NCBI GenBank assembly: GCA_009801015.1
Contig: VHZZ01000671.1
Coordinates: 124,361 to 188,360, forward strand
Source: Silene noctiflora
Lineage: Eukaryota; Streptophyta; Magnoliopsida; Caryophyllales; Caryophyllaceae
Direction: 5' to 3'
DNA: 64,000 nucleotides
Below the pieces are notes generated by a model that worked only from the letters and a program-made list of their open reading frames with translations, was not told where the DNA came from and ran no database searches. Below are positions 13,901-24,414 of this stretch, piece by piece. Numbering within the stretch: position 1 is the stretch's first letter; every line of letters starts with the position of its first letter. Both the position numbers and the translations under genes were made by a program.

Positions 13901-15151
13901 ATCGTGGGAATTCCCAGCAGGTGAGCCCAAACTCGAACTCGAACTCTTTCCAGAGTTCCCGCCAATATCCTTGTCATTCCCACCCGGTGGACTCAAACTT
14001 GAACTTTTCCCAATAATATCCTTCTCATTCCCACCAGGTGGACTCAAACTCGATCTCGAACTGTTCCTACCAATATCCTTGCCATTTCCACCAGGACTCA
14101 AACTCAATTTCTTCTCACCAATATCCTCGCCATGCCCACCACGTGAACTCAAACTCAAGCTCGATTTCTTCTCACCAATATCCTTGCCATTCCCACCTGG
14201 TGGACTCAGACTCGAACTCGATTTCTTCTCACCAATATCCTTGCCATCAACAGGTGGACTCAAACTCAAAACCGATTTCTTCTCACCAATATCCTTGTCA
14301 TTCCTAACAGGTGGACTCGAACTCAAAACCAATTTCTTCTCACCAGTATCCTTGTCATTCCCAACAGGTGGACTCAAGCTCAAACTCGATTTCTTCCCAC
14401 CAGTATCCTTGGCATTCCCAACAGGTGGACTCAAGCTCAAACTCGATTTCTTCCCAACAGTATCCTTGACATTCCCACCCGATGGGTTCAAACTTGAACT
14501 CGATTTCTTCGACAACACAATCCTAATCCCCGTCCCCCCACCCGACTTCTTACTTTCACCCAACCCCAAACGTCCACTCTCCACCACCTTCTCACCACCA
14601 CCACCACTTCCACCTCCACCACCATCTTTCTTCTCCACCACAACCTCCTGTCTACTTTTATCCACCACAGTCCCAAATTTCACCCCCTGACCATCCCCAA
14701 CCCGAGCCTCCACCACTGGAAGCTGAGGCTTAGGAGGAGATTGAGGCTGAGGCTGAGGCTGTGGTTGCAATTTCGGCGGCGACGGTGGTTTAACCGTAGC
14801 AGCAGTCTTCAACTTAAGCCTAACCCTCCCATAAACTGCCGTAGGCGGCGGCCGTTGAAAAACTCCTCCAGGCGTTATACCCATCACCCTAACCGGTGGC
14901 GCAGGAGGCGGTGGTTCCGACTTAATCACCGCAGTCGGAGCCTCCACGTCAGCCTTATCATCATTATCATGACTACTATCATCATTACTACCATCAATTT
15001 CCTCCCCGGAAGAACAAGAACTACTCTCATTATCAATTTCATCCTCATTACTACTAATATTAACGGATTCTGCAACTAATTCCCCAGATTTCGAAGCTTC
15101 AACAACAAGCTTCTTCGATTTCTTATTCTTATGACCACGCTTTCGCTTCAT
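7976..15151 (-). CDS. Bromodomain-containing nuclear protein, seven exons, 1087 aa
   Basis: Exons on the minus strand are 13046-15151, 12875-12952, 12168-12414, 11436-11505, 10147-10315, 9239-9592 and 7976-8215, together 1088 codons including stop. The start 'MKRKRGHKNKKSKK' is a basic, nuclear-signal-like N-terminus. It is followed by acidic and proline-rich stretches, a long serine-rich repeat (about residues 225-610) and four 18-residue 'EVQVMEE.PKS.NKQ' repeats. A bromodomain core spans exons 2-3: 'VIDTPMDFGTIRRNLERG', then 'DNCFKYNNKGD', in which the N of 'YNN' is the expected acetyl-lysine contact. Exon 5 encodes a Cys-rich basic segment 'CMCAICIMRRRRRERE'. It probably reads acetylated histones. 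It resembles plant 'DNA-binding bromodomain' proteins, but I do not assign a specific orthologue. The repeat makes exon 1 unusually long. Confidence 0.88.
13062..13282 (-). repeat. Four tandem 54-bp coding repeats
   Basis: At the 3' end of bromodomain exon 1 an 18-codon unit (E-V-x-E-V-Q-V-M-E-E-x-P-K-S-x-N-K-Q) occurs four times in a row. The last unit is the most diverged ('EVVEVQVLEQKPKFFNRQ'). The charged, heptad-like composition could form a helix. It is distinct from the serine-rich repeat just upstream. Confidence 0.88.
13320..14485 (-). repeat. Coding minisatellite, about 20 degenerate units of roughly 57 bp
   Basis: In exon 1 of the bromodomain gene, units follow the protein pattern N-x-K-D-I-G-G-K-x-S-S-x-S-L-S-P-P-x-G. 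I count 20-21 successive units, from 'NVKDTVGKKSSLSLSPPVG' to 'NAKDSGG'. Most units are 19 residues; some are shortened (16-17) or extended (21-22), always by whole codons, so the reading frame is kept. Adjacent units in the 5' third are more alike than distant ones, suggesting growth by local duplication. Confidence 0.9.
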
Positions 15152-15992
15152 CTTCTCACTCGATTACTACCAATCCAATCAAACTAATCGATTGAATCAG
15201 AAAAATAACGAGGAATTTCAATTGAAAACCCTAGAATTGACGGAAAACGGAAACAATTGGGAACTTACTGGAAAAGCTGATTCAACAGGTGTTACGATGT
15301 GCCGCGAAAAACCGTAATTTGAATTATTTGAGTTTTGATCTTAAATCGCACAACTTTCTGCAACAAGTTTTGTTTTTCTTTTTTCTTTATTTTTTTATTC
15401 TTTTAGGAAAAATAAAAGTTTGGTTAATGTGGAATTGTGGATGGAGGAGTATATGGGACTTGAATTGAAGAGAAAAAAGGTTGGGCTGTTATAATAATGG
15501 GCCTGCCTTGTGATGTTTGTTAGATTGTGGTTCATTATGAAGCCCAATTTTTTATCCTGATATAAAAGCCCAAACAAGATGTAACCACAAGTCCACAATA
15601 TTTAGCAAGTTTACGTCGGACCGGAAAAATGGACCGAACTTGACCATTTGGTTTAGAGCGAGACTGGACTGAATTCTTTTAGAGGTCCTTGATCCTAATG
15701 TTTGGAATTTCGGTCTTTTGTCCGGTCTGGTTCATGATCGGTAAATTTAAGCCCGGTTGAATGGGTCGGTACATGGTTTTTATGATTAATCTTTGAAATA
15801 TTATAAGAGAATGTAATTTTTTACACCTACAAATGATTATAAACTCAACAATAGTGATTAATTAAGTTAATCTTCATTTTATGCAATTAGTTTATTTGAA
15901 TTATTGAAATTAAAATTTAATAAACAAATACAAAATAGGGGGAAAAGTATTAATTTTAGATCCACGTGAGTTGTGATTGTTACTAACTTGTA
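15152..15992. other. Upstream region of the bromodomain gene and intergenic DNA
   Basis: The interval 15152-15330 probably holds the leader and promoter of the bromodomain gene. GCGG and GAACTT sites there could be leader splice borders, but this is uncertain. Beyond it, 15600-15790 is a stretch of repeated 'ggaccg', 'cggtc' and 'ggtc' words ('gtcggaccgg', 'ccggtctggttc', 'gggtcggtac') of the kind seen in hAT-like non-autonomous elements. No termini could be fixed and no gene is seen. Confidence 0.35.
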
Positions 15993-16200
15993 CTCCCTCA
16001 GTCCCGGTCATTTGTTGTCCTTTTTCATTTTGGGGTGTCTCGGTCAATTGTTGTCCTTTCTATTTTAAGATTGCATTTAATGAGTAATTTGATCTTTCAC
16101 ATTCAATTTAGTCCACTTGTCATCTTATAATTGGCTCCCTCCCCTTTCCTTGGTCTTTGTGCCAAAACCAAAGGACAACAAATGACCGGGACGGAGGGAG
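15993..16200. mobile_element. Stowaway-type MITE, 208 bp
   Basis: The left end CTCCCTCAGTCCCGGTCATT and right end AATGACCGGGACGGAGGGAG are inverted repeats that continue into 'TGTTGTCC' and 'GGACAACA'. The element is flanked on both sides by TA (15991-15992 and 16201-16202), the expected target duplication of Tc1/mariner-derived Stowaway elements. It has no coding capacity. Confidence 0.9.
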
Positions 16201-16232
16201 TATTATTTATATTCGGTGTAAGAGGTTATAAG

Positions 16233-16286
16233 TTTTTTACTAGTACAAGTAAAAAATTGTTTTTTACTAGTACAAGTAAAAAATTG
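16233..16286. repeat. 27-bp tandem duplication
   Basis: The unit 'ttttttactagtacaagtaa' plus seven more bases occurs twice head to tail with no mismatch. Each unit is itself nearly palindromic around 'agtaca', so this may be a replication-slippage product just outside the Stowaway element. Confidence 0.85.
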
Positions 16287-16302
16287 TGACTTTATACAGA
16301 GT

Positions 16303-16503
16303 ACTCTCTGTCCTGGATAATTTATTTATCTACTCCATTTTGGGTGTCTAAATCAATTGTTTTCCATTTAATTTTAGGAAGATAGACGATAATTTAATCT
16401 CTCAACTCATTTTAGTCAACTTATCATCTAATAACTGACCCCTCAATATTTTGTTTTGACTTTTGTGGTAAAATTTACTGTAAACAATTGATCGGGACGG
16501 GAA
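16303..16503. mobile_element. Degraded Stowaway-like MITE
   Basis: The left end 'ctctctgtcctggataattt' and right end 'aacaattgatcgggacggga' are diverged versions of the Stowaway ends at 15993-16200. Internal words ('ccattttgggtgtct', 'atcaattgtttt') match the same family. The termini are eroded, so the limits are approximate. Confidence 0.6.
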
Positions 16504-17412
16504 ATATTAGATAGAGAGTAAGATGTTAGAGAAGGCAGGTCAGCAGGTGACCAGGAGACAAGTCCGCGGGTAGCTTCTCCGTACATGTTTGACGTATAGA
16601 GTATGGTCCATGTCCAGATCCCACACATATTTGTCATTTTATAATTTATTTAGTGATATTTTTTGTCACGTGCTTAAATATTACTTACTTCATTACTCTC
16701 ATTAGACCATTCTCAACCATGAGCCATACCCTTCCTCATCTCACTCTCTCTTATCACTTCTTACTCATCCACCTCATTAATCCTCAACTTTTCAATTTTA
16801 CACCTCCAACAATAATTTACACTTATTCTGCATCGCTCTCTTTCATCATTTATCTCTCTTACTTTAACATACCCCACACATTTTTTACAATAAAATCTAT
16901 TTTCGTCATGGTTGATCGACATATGTCAATATTACTACCTATTTGTAGAGAAAAAAATGAGAGAAATTATGGTGTAATTATTTTTTTTTGTAAAAAAACT
17001 AATTAATGTGTTGGCAATTAATTCATTGGTAGGTATTTTAAAAATACTACAAAATGGTACGTGTAATGTTTTGTGAACAAATTGCAATTAAATAGATACC
17101 AATTTTGTACTATGCATGACATTTGGGTCCACTTCTTCTACACGTCTTCTTCCTTGAATTATAGCGCAGCGTCTTCTTCCTTGATTTTCAGCATTGCATT
17201 CCTCATGATTGGAGCCTTAGTTTACTACTCAACTCCTTTTCCTCGATTTTTGGCTGAGTCTCTTCTTCATGGTTGTGGATGGCCTTAGTAGTGTATATTG
17301 GTCAAAAGTTGTCGGTGCATGCGTTCATAAGAGAACATAAAGTTAGTTGTTTAACATGTAGGTTAGTTGTTTAACATGTAGTTACTCGACCACAAAAATT
17401 TGTCACGTGTGA
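16504..17412. other. Intergenic, no gene seen
   Basis: This is AT-rich DNA with short chance ORFs only. A small direct repeat, 'gttagttgtttaacatgtag', occurs twice around 17342-17382. The segment 16690-17290 carries 'cttcttccttga' twice but no termini I can define. Confidence 0.4.
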
Positions 17413-17853
17413 GATGGTAATAGTGGTCTAAACCGAACCGAATCAAAGGAAAAAGTTTGATCCAAATCTAACTTTTGAAAACTCATAACCGATCCACTAT
17501 TTGAAAATCTATATCCAAACCCACTATTGGAAAACTTGAACCAAATTCAAACCCGATCCATTCATACCCAAACCTGACCCATTCAAATATTTTTGAAAAC
17601 TTGGGCTTTATCAAGTTTGAAATTTCAAATTTGTCATATTAGATGAATTTTTTATATGGCCAAAACAAGTTTTGGATCGAGTTTTGGATTATATGGTGGA
17701 TCGGGTATGGATTTGGAGCGGATATGGATTTGAAAAATGTATAATGGATCGGGTATGAATTTAAATATTTTGGATATGGATCAGTGATCCAATAAGTAAG
17801 TGGATCGGGTTTTATCCAAACCCGATCAAACCCGACCCATTGTCATCCCTAGG
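17413..17853. mobile_element. hAT-like non-autonomous fold-back element (approximate limits)
   Basis: The right end reads 'cccattgtcatcccta', whose complement TAGGGATGACAATGGG is a typical hAT-like MITE terminus. The left end 'gagatggtaatagtgg' is a diverged inverted copy. The interior is made of mirrored words 'aacccgatcc' and 'ggatcgggt', which fold back. No protein is encoded and a clear target duplication is not visible. Confidence 0.55.
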
Positions 17854-17935
17854 TGTAACTTGTGAGTGGTTAGAGCTCTTATTTCTTAAATAAGTTATCA
17901 GAGTTCGATTTTTTACTTTTATGAATAAAAAACCC
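17854..17935 (+). repeat. Possible tRNA-derived SINE head
   Basis: 'gagtggttagagctcttatt' followed some 30 bases later by 'cagagttcgattttt' resembles the A box and B box of a tRNA promoter, the usual head of a plant SINE. No poly-A tail or target duplication could be paired, so this is a weak call. Confidence 0.3.
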
Positions 17936-18766
17936 AAATTTAAAAGGGATTTATCCATTAAATTGGTTTCAGTATCCTGAAGAAGATTACCCTTTAAGTC
18001 AGAATATAAAGAATTATTATAATTTTTGAAAAAATGCTAAAGAAATTGGATTCTTGTCCAAAAAAAATGCTACTGGACGAAACTCGTAATTGAACCACTT
18101 TCACTTATTGGATATTGGTTTTACTCCCTACTAGTTTTAATCCCGTGCAAAAAAATGACTTCTATATGTTATTTTTTTTCTTGAAATCTTTTTTGGTAAA
18201 GGATGTCATGAAAATAAGTGTAAATGTTTTTGTTTTATAATCTAATATTTTTTATTCTTCAATTTATTTACGGTTAAAGTTAGTTACTAATACAAGTCAA
18301 AAGCAAAATGAAGTAATAAATATTGTAGTCTCACGGTAGTTGCTCATTTTATCCTTCAACAATAATGCTAAGGGTCGAGTTTTCCCATATGAATAGAGTC
18401 AGGTCATTTCGAATTCATTAAAACTTACAAACTCAATCACAACAAAAATTGTTATTACAAAATGACCAGCTTCATTTTTCAAAAATTGTTAAATATGATA
18501 TTATAACTTATTAAGATTCATTCCACAACAATCTTACAAATGACATACTCCTACATATGATTTGTACTAGCATTATTGCCAATCATACATATGAAAACAA
18601 AATTCTTACAAGCCCTAAAATAAAATCTTTATGAGTAAATGCAATATAGAATCATCTAATTGCCACACAAAAACCCAATACTGTTAGAGTAAAAAACCGA
18701 TCTTAGGATTTGACTCCAGCCATTGGTTGAGACGATATTCATTTTGTTTCACACACATTGTACCAT
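17936..18766. other. Intergenic and 3' flank of glyoxalase copy 1
   Basis: No gene is visible. At 18129-18147 'actagttttaatcccgtgca' looks like the inverted 3' end of a Helitron (CTAG end plus half of a GC hairpin), but the second hairpin arm is missing. From about 18590 to 18766 the sequence is the 3' UTR of the adjacent glyoxalase gene, because it shares words ('aaacaaaattctt', 'aaatgcaata') with the 3' flank of the second copy at 23530-23590. Confidence 0.4.
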
Positions 18767-19558
18767 CTAAAATCCAATATTCATCATTCCCATCATCAAG
18801 CTTTCCATCATTTGCGATTCTAATACTTCACTTGAACAATGAGCCTCTGAACCATGGTTAGCATTAGCATACACCGTCTTCGGTGTTGTAGCTTTCGGAA
18901 TCTTAAGAGGGCAGGAAGACAGGGGAAGAATAGGTATATTATCACAGTTACATATTTCAACCATGTAACCATCTGGGTCATGGAAAAACAACTGATCAAC
19001 CTTGATACCGCCTTCTTCTACCTGCGCTGTCACATATTCGATTCCCATTACCTCCAATTTCTTAATCATGAGTTTCATATCCGAGCATTGGAACGATATG
19101 TGGTTCTCCTTAGGATTGATTTTGCTTGTCCTCCTTTGATGGTTGTTCGACTCTAACAAATGAATTCCGATTCCATAGTTGAATAACCTGAAATGTCATG
19201 CTCTGCGATTAGATAAATACAGTAAAATAACTAAATTAGTTTACGGGTCACAGGCAAAAGGCCTTATCGTTTTAACTTTTAAACATAAAACTGAGACCGC
19301 CGACAAGTTAAAGAGATGAAAAACGTACCAGGCTCCTTCAAATTGGAAGGACGAGGGACGTTTAATAAGACCAAAACCCAAAACATCGACATAGAATCGA
19401 ACGGAATCAGCTAAAGATTTACAGACATACGATACATGATTCAATGAAAGCAGAGGCAATGCTCCTGAATTCACAGAAACACAATCATCATCATCAACAA
19501 CGCTACTACTAACCCACTTCGTCTCGTCCTCAATTTCTCCATATCCTAAACTCCCCAT
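18767..19558 (-). CDS. Glyoxalase I / VOC-superfamily protein, copy 1, 216 aa
   Basis: The two exons are 19329-19558 and 18767-19187, together 651 bases including stop. The protein begins 'MGSLGYGEIE' and has one VOC fold: 'LNHVSYVCKSLADSVRFYVD' (metal-site His at the start of the first beta-alpha unit), 'ENHISFQCSDM' and 'DQLFFHDPDGYMVEICNCD', with the conserved 'DPDG' and a metal-ligand Glu in 'VEIC'. This matches the plant GLYI4/GLYI7-like group (lactoylglutathione lyase family). Members act on methylglyoxal or related adducts in cytosol or nucleus, but the substrate here is inferred. A paralogue of identical length lies 4.9 kb away in the same orientation. Confidence 0.9.
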
Positions 19559-20418
19559 GATTCTTCTTCTGAAACTCCTCTGATCTTTTTTCTTGAAAAT
19601 AATAATGTGACACAAGTACTCCATCCGTCTCAGTCTTTTGTTTAAGGTTTTATTCTTTGTATAAACTCTAATTAAGTAGTTGATTGTGAGCTTAGAACTA
19701 AATAGGTGATGTTGTTATATAGTAGATGAATTGGCGGGTGACAAGGATTAAGAAAATGAAGTACGCGGGTAGGAGTCAAGAGGATGGGTTCTTATCGACG
19801 CGGTATATCTACTTCGATTTGCGTGCATATGTTTTCAACATATACTCCGTAGTAGATAGTACGGTCCATGCATGTTACACGTTTTGTAATACTCCCTATT
19901 ATATATATTGTCGCCTATTGTTACTCCGACTCTGCATAAAGGATCGGACACGGGTGCGTATTCAAGTATCGGACACGGCTATTTTATGAAAACTTGTAAC
20001 CTTTTTGGTCTAAAATGAAGTATCTGAGTGTCATACCAATGTCCAAAGATCGAGTGTCGGACACGGATACGTGACTTTATATAAAGTGTCGAAGTAACAT
20101 ACATTGTCGCATACTTAAATATTACTCCGTATTTTCTACTAAGCTTGTAGTGTGGACTGTGGTCTGTGTAGTAGGTTTATGTTTTATTGACTGAATTGTG
20201 TGAAGATATTTTTTGGCAAATGTAGTAGGTGCACGCAGGGACAGATTGACCTAAGAAATAATTGTCTTTTTTTTTCAATCGAAGCGCGCATTTTATTACA
20301 ATAGAGGGGAGGGGGATTCGAACCTGTAACCTATTGTCCACAATACCTCCGTTTTAACCAATAGATTAAGACATTTTTGGTAGAAATAATTGTCTTTTTT
20401 AGAAAGTAAGGTTCTAAC
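19559..20418. other. Promoter region of glyoxalase copy 1 and intergenic DNA
   Basis: No gene is seen. 'tactccatccgtctcag' at 19617-19633 resembles one Stowaway terminus; its partner was not found. Words 'atcggacacgg', 'gtgtcggacacggatacg' and 'gtatcggacacggc' recur around 19943-20072, a repeated-word pattern of a non-coding repeat. At 20312-20330 'gggattcgaacctgtaacc' resembles an inverted tRNA B box. Confidence 0.4.
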
Positions 20419-20610
20419 CACGGGCGAAACTAGGTCTAGACTACTCGGGCTATAGCCCGAGATGATTTTTCAGAAAACATTATATACATATCTGTGTAGA
20501 TAATTCATCTTTATAACACTTTAGTCCAGTGGCTGGCAACTTAACTTCCACTCCCAGGACGTGGGTTCTATTGTAGCTGGAGACTTTTGTGGCTATTCGA
20601 CCTTCACCCT

Positions 20611-20886
20611 TTTTGTCCGGCTTGTGACGGACAGGACGGACACTATCCGTTACAAGCTGGAGACGGATAGTATTTCTCTCACAATAAGACAAGTGGGCTT
20701 TTTTGTCCTGCTTGTGACGGACATGACGGACATTATCTGTTACAAGCTGAAAACGGATAGTATTTCTCTCACAATAAGACAAGTGGGAGGGCAAGTGGAG
20801 GAGAAATGGAGCCCCCTTGGGTAGTCCACTTGTATATTGTGAGAGGGACACTATCCCACTTGTATATTGTGAAAGGGACACTATCT
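20611..20886. repeat. Two 90-bp direct repeats followed by two 30-bp repeats in inverse orientation
   Basis: The units 20611-20700 and 20701-20790 are head-to-tail copies with few differences, each containing 'gacggatagtatttctctca' and 'acaataagacaagtggg'. The two 30-bp units at 20827-20856 and 20857-20886 carry 'cccacttgtatattgtgaga', the approximate complement of the end of the 90-bp unit. The block therefore has an A-A-a'-a' design. Confidence 0.85.
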
Positions 20887-21121
20887 GTCTTCAGCTTATG
20901 ATGGACAGTGTTCGTCTTAAATGAAAATTTTTGTTTTTTGTCATATGACTTGGGAATTGGGGTTCACTCTTTAAGGGCCCATTGCCAAATATTTTTACTT
21001 TTTTATTATGAAAGTTGAACCTTCATTCAAATTTCATAAATATTTTATGAATATATACAAAAATTCTCATTTAACATGTTACTATCCGACTTTAGTTTCA
21101 GACGGGTTAAATATCATACTA

Positions 21122-21379
21122 CTCCCTCCATTCAACTCCACAATGCCACTATCTATTTTGCACACTATTCACAAGCGTGTGTTCAACTTCAATTTTCTCT
21201 CAATANGTAAATGACATTATATTCATGTGAGATATTGTTTGATTCGTTTTTACGAGTATATTATAAATATCTAACTTTTATAATTTTTGCTAATACGTAG
21301 CTAACGATATTTACCGCGTAAAACACGTCTTGACAAACGTGTAAAAAGAAAGTGGGCTTGTGGAGTTGAATGGAGGGAG
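21122..21379. mobile_element. Stowaway-type MITE, 258 bp, nested in the hAT-like element
   Basis: The left end CTCCCTCCATTCAACTCCAC and right end GTGGAGTTGAATGGAGGGAG are perfect inverted repeats of 20 bp. TA flanks both sides (21120-21121 and 21380-21381). It has no ORF. Perfect termini imply a recent insertion relative to its host element. Confidence 0.93.
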
Positions 21380-21850
21380 TACTTGTGTATATAAGACTGA
21401 TATAATTTTTTTTTTCTCATGCATTCTTGTATACACAAGTGTTATGTACTTGACTAATCTTAAACTTAAACAGATAGTGTTTTATCCGTGTTAAGGGAGA
21501 CTTACTAATTAGAGTATTTTTAAAAATATGTGAAGATTATTTTGAAGACTGTATGAAATTTGTAAAATATGTGAAAGAATAGCAAGATTTTATCGCTAAA
21601 ATAATTAGATATTTTTAGAATACCTAATTTGATACTCGTATATACAAATAACATAATATATTAGTACGAAAATCGCAAAACTATTGTTATCATGTTTTGG
21701 CTATAATATAAAAAGCAAATGACACATATACATTTCAATCGTATTAGTTTATCAACCCCTTTTGATTGTATTTCGAATCTCAAATGGAAAAAAATTAAAA
21801 ATTTTAATATAGTCCTAGATATACTTCCTCGTTCCGCCCCTGGTTCTAAC

Positions 21851-23649
21851 TATTTAACTAGTTGAAGATTAATGCTACTAATAAGTATCAATAACTATTT
21901 ATTTCTAAAATTTTGAAGGCGACACTTGCCCTTCCTTATCCCCCGGCAAATCGACCCCAAGGTGCATGTGTAACACAGTGATCGATAGAGTCAGGCGCTG
22001 GCAGTAGCACATTTTTCACAAAAAGTTTTAGTTAAAATTTTGAATTTTTTTCAAAATTCGCTTTTAACATTACTTCTTTACCTTCTCGAGAAATTATGAT
22101 GTCACCACTCCATGCATTGACAAAAAATCACAAATAGATTATACATCCAGATGTATATGAGCATTGTACATCCAATACAAATCTAATTGAGTTTATATGC
22201 AATTTTTTTGAGCTTTTAAAAATTTTGATTTACATTTTAATTTTCTAAGTGTCAAAATTAAAATTTTATTGAGTTTAGATGTATTATTTTTGAGTTTTAA
22301 TATAATATTTTGAGTTAATTTTTTTTTTATTAAGACGCTCAGATTCTTTTCAATAAAGCTCGTAAAATGTACATATAAGCTCAAATCATTTGCTATAAAG
22401 CTCCAAATTTATACTACCAATGTATACAACTGGTTGTATAATCCACTAATTAAAAAAAAAACACATAATAAATAGTTTGCTGTTCTTCCTTTTCTATAGA
22501 AGAAGTTTTCAATCTGCGAACATGTAGCTACTTGAAGAAACTCGTACAACAATTATAATAATTATCTCTGCTTATTAATTATTATTCAGTGATTTTTACA
22601 TTTTTTTTGTTGTTGCGTCAAAATGAGCAACAGAGATATTATAATGTCAAGGGAGCGGATTCAAACTTGGACCTATTATTTATTTATTTATAATAGAATA
22701 CCTCTACCTTAATTACTAGGATAAGACATAATCGATATATTGAAAGTATAAGCTCGTTATACAACTGCCTTGCTGCCTATTGTGCTTGGGACGACTCGTG
22801 TAGTTGATGCTCGTATTATGTTTGACTTGTTTCATAGATCAGATAGTTACATCGATAATTCATTATATTACTCCGTATAACGAATGTAAATAATTTACAC
22901 AAAAGTCTTAAGAAAGACCGTCACTTAATAGACAACTCGACATTTTCAAAACTAATTATATCACTCCAAAATTAATGCTACAACATGGGTCATGCATTTT
23001 AAAGTCAACAATGTTACATTATTACTCGTATTAGATGGCTTTTCCCACAACTTAAATTCTTTTTTTTTTTTTTTTCATAGGAAAGGGTTTCCCTCTTTAG
23101 CAATCAACATAATATAGCAGTTACTCTGTTTTACTAGCATATATCCAAAACGGATTCAATTCCCTCACCCTATTATGTGAGAGGTCTCTCTGGAGTTTTT
23201 GTGTATTCCAAATTGACAAAATTGAATTACTAGAAACTGAATTCTTATATATCATCAAAAAAACAAAATTCCAAAACTTTCATGATTCCGAAACTTTCAT
23301 GGACTCCATGAACGAATGCATAACCTATGAATTACTACTTCATATGAATTTGCATTCCGTATATTAATCAATCAATCACTTAAATCTCATATTTTGTGAT
23401 TGGCGCGCATTAACTAAATCAAAAATCAAAATGAAAGACAAATGAATTATGCATCTTCGTGTCATAATAATCTGATGTATAATCCTTTCTTCCATTTAAT
23501 CATACCAACATTGCCAAAATTTAGTTACATAGTATGAAAAACAAAATTCTTCTTCATGAATAAATGCAATAGAATAACCCAATTTCCCCCAAAAAAATAA
23601 AAAAAATTCATACAAATGATACATTCAATCTTATTTAACACATTGCAGT
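21851..23649. other. Intergenic between the glyoxalase copies, no gene seen
   Basis: This is AT-rich DNA with no recognisable coding region. Words such as 'gtcttaagaaagaccgtcac' near 22902 belong to dispersed repeat text also seen near 20700 and 24900. The final 120 bases before 23650 form the 3' UTR of glyoxalase copy 2 by similarity to the 3' flank of copy 1. Confidence 0.4.
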
Positions 23650-24414
23650 CTAAAACCCAATGTTGATGATGCCCATCATCAAGCTTTCCATCATTTGTGA
23701 TTCTAATACTTCACTTGAACAATGAGCCTCTGAACCATGGTTAGCATTAGCATACATCGTCTTCGGTGTTGGTGTCGTAGCTTTCGGAATTTTGAGAGGG
23801 CAGGAAGACAGGGGAAGAATAGGTATATTATCACAGTTACATATTTCAACCATGTAACCATCTGGGTCATGGAAAAACAACTGATCAACCTTGATACCGC
23901 CTTCTTCTACTTGCGCTGTCACATATTCGATTCCCATTACCTCCAATTTCTTAATCACGAGATTCATGTTTGAGCATTGGAACGATATGTGATTCTCCTT
24001 AGGATTGATTTTGCTTGTCCTCCTTTGATGGTTGTTAGACTCTAACAAATGAATTCCGATTCCATAGTTGAATAACCTGAAATATTAGATAATACATTTA
24101 GACATAACCCAATATAATAACTAATTGGGTCGTGTTTTTTTGACTTAATTTTGCTAAACCGACAAGTTATTAAAGAGATGAAAAACGTACCAGGCTCCTT
24201 CAAATTGGAAAGACGAGGGACGTTTAATAAGACCAAAACCCAAAACATCGACATAGAATCTAACGGAATCAGCCAAAGATTTACAGACATACGATACATG
24301 ATTCAATGAAAGCAGAGGCAATGCTCCTGAATTCACAGAAACACAATCATCAACACCAATACTACTAACCCACATTGTCTCCTCTTCAATTTCTCCATAT
24401 CCTAAACTCCCCAT
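23650..24414 (-). CDS. Glyoxalase I / VOC-superfamily protein, copy 2, 216 aa
   Basis: The two exons are 24191-24414 and 23650-24076, also 651 bases with stop. The start chosen is 'MGSLGYGEIEEE'. An in-frame ATG seven codons upstream would add 'MKRNRVV', but the shorter start matches copy 1. VOC motifs are identical to copy 1 ('LNHVSYVCKSLADSVRF', 'DQLFFHDPDGYMVEICNCD'). Differences are few: a shorter acidic run near residue 24, 'MNLVIKK' for 'MKLMIKK', and a two-residue insertion in the C-terminal tail. The splice phase is the same and the intron (114 bp against 141) has diverged. This is a tandem gene duplicate with the same expected activity. Confidence 0.9.

Larger units (their letters stand above)
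20419..21842. mobile_element. hAT-like element, 1424 bp, with nested insertions
   Basis: The left end CACGGGCGAAACTAGG and the inverted right end CAGGGGCGGAACGAGG match, and 'gttctaac' flanks both sides (20411-20418 and 21843-21850) as an exact 8-bp target duplication, the hAT hallmark. No transposase ORF is present, so it is non-autonomous. It carries a 90-bp tandem duplication near its left end and a complete Stowaway MITE at 21122-21379, which therefore inserted later. Confidence 0.85.

Noticed and set aside
13449-14690. Plus-strand 413-aa ORF as a gene
   Set aside because: It is fully explained as the antisense shadow of a repetitive coding exon; it has no recognisable domain and the sense frame has a clear spliced gene model.
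18129-18147. Inverted Helitron 3' end
   Set aside because: Only CTAG and one hairpin arm are present; without the second arm or a 5' end it cannot be called.
20312-20330. tRNA gene or SINE B box
   Set aside because: Only a B-box-like word; no cloverleaf, A box or tail could be found.
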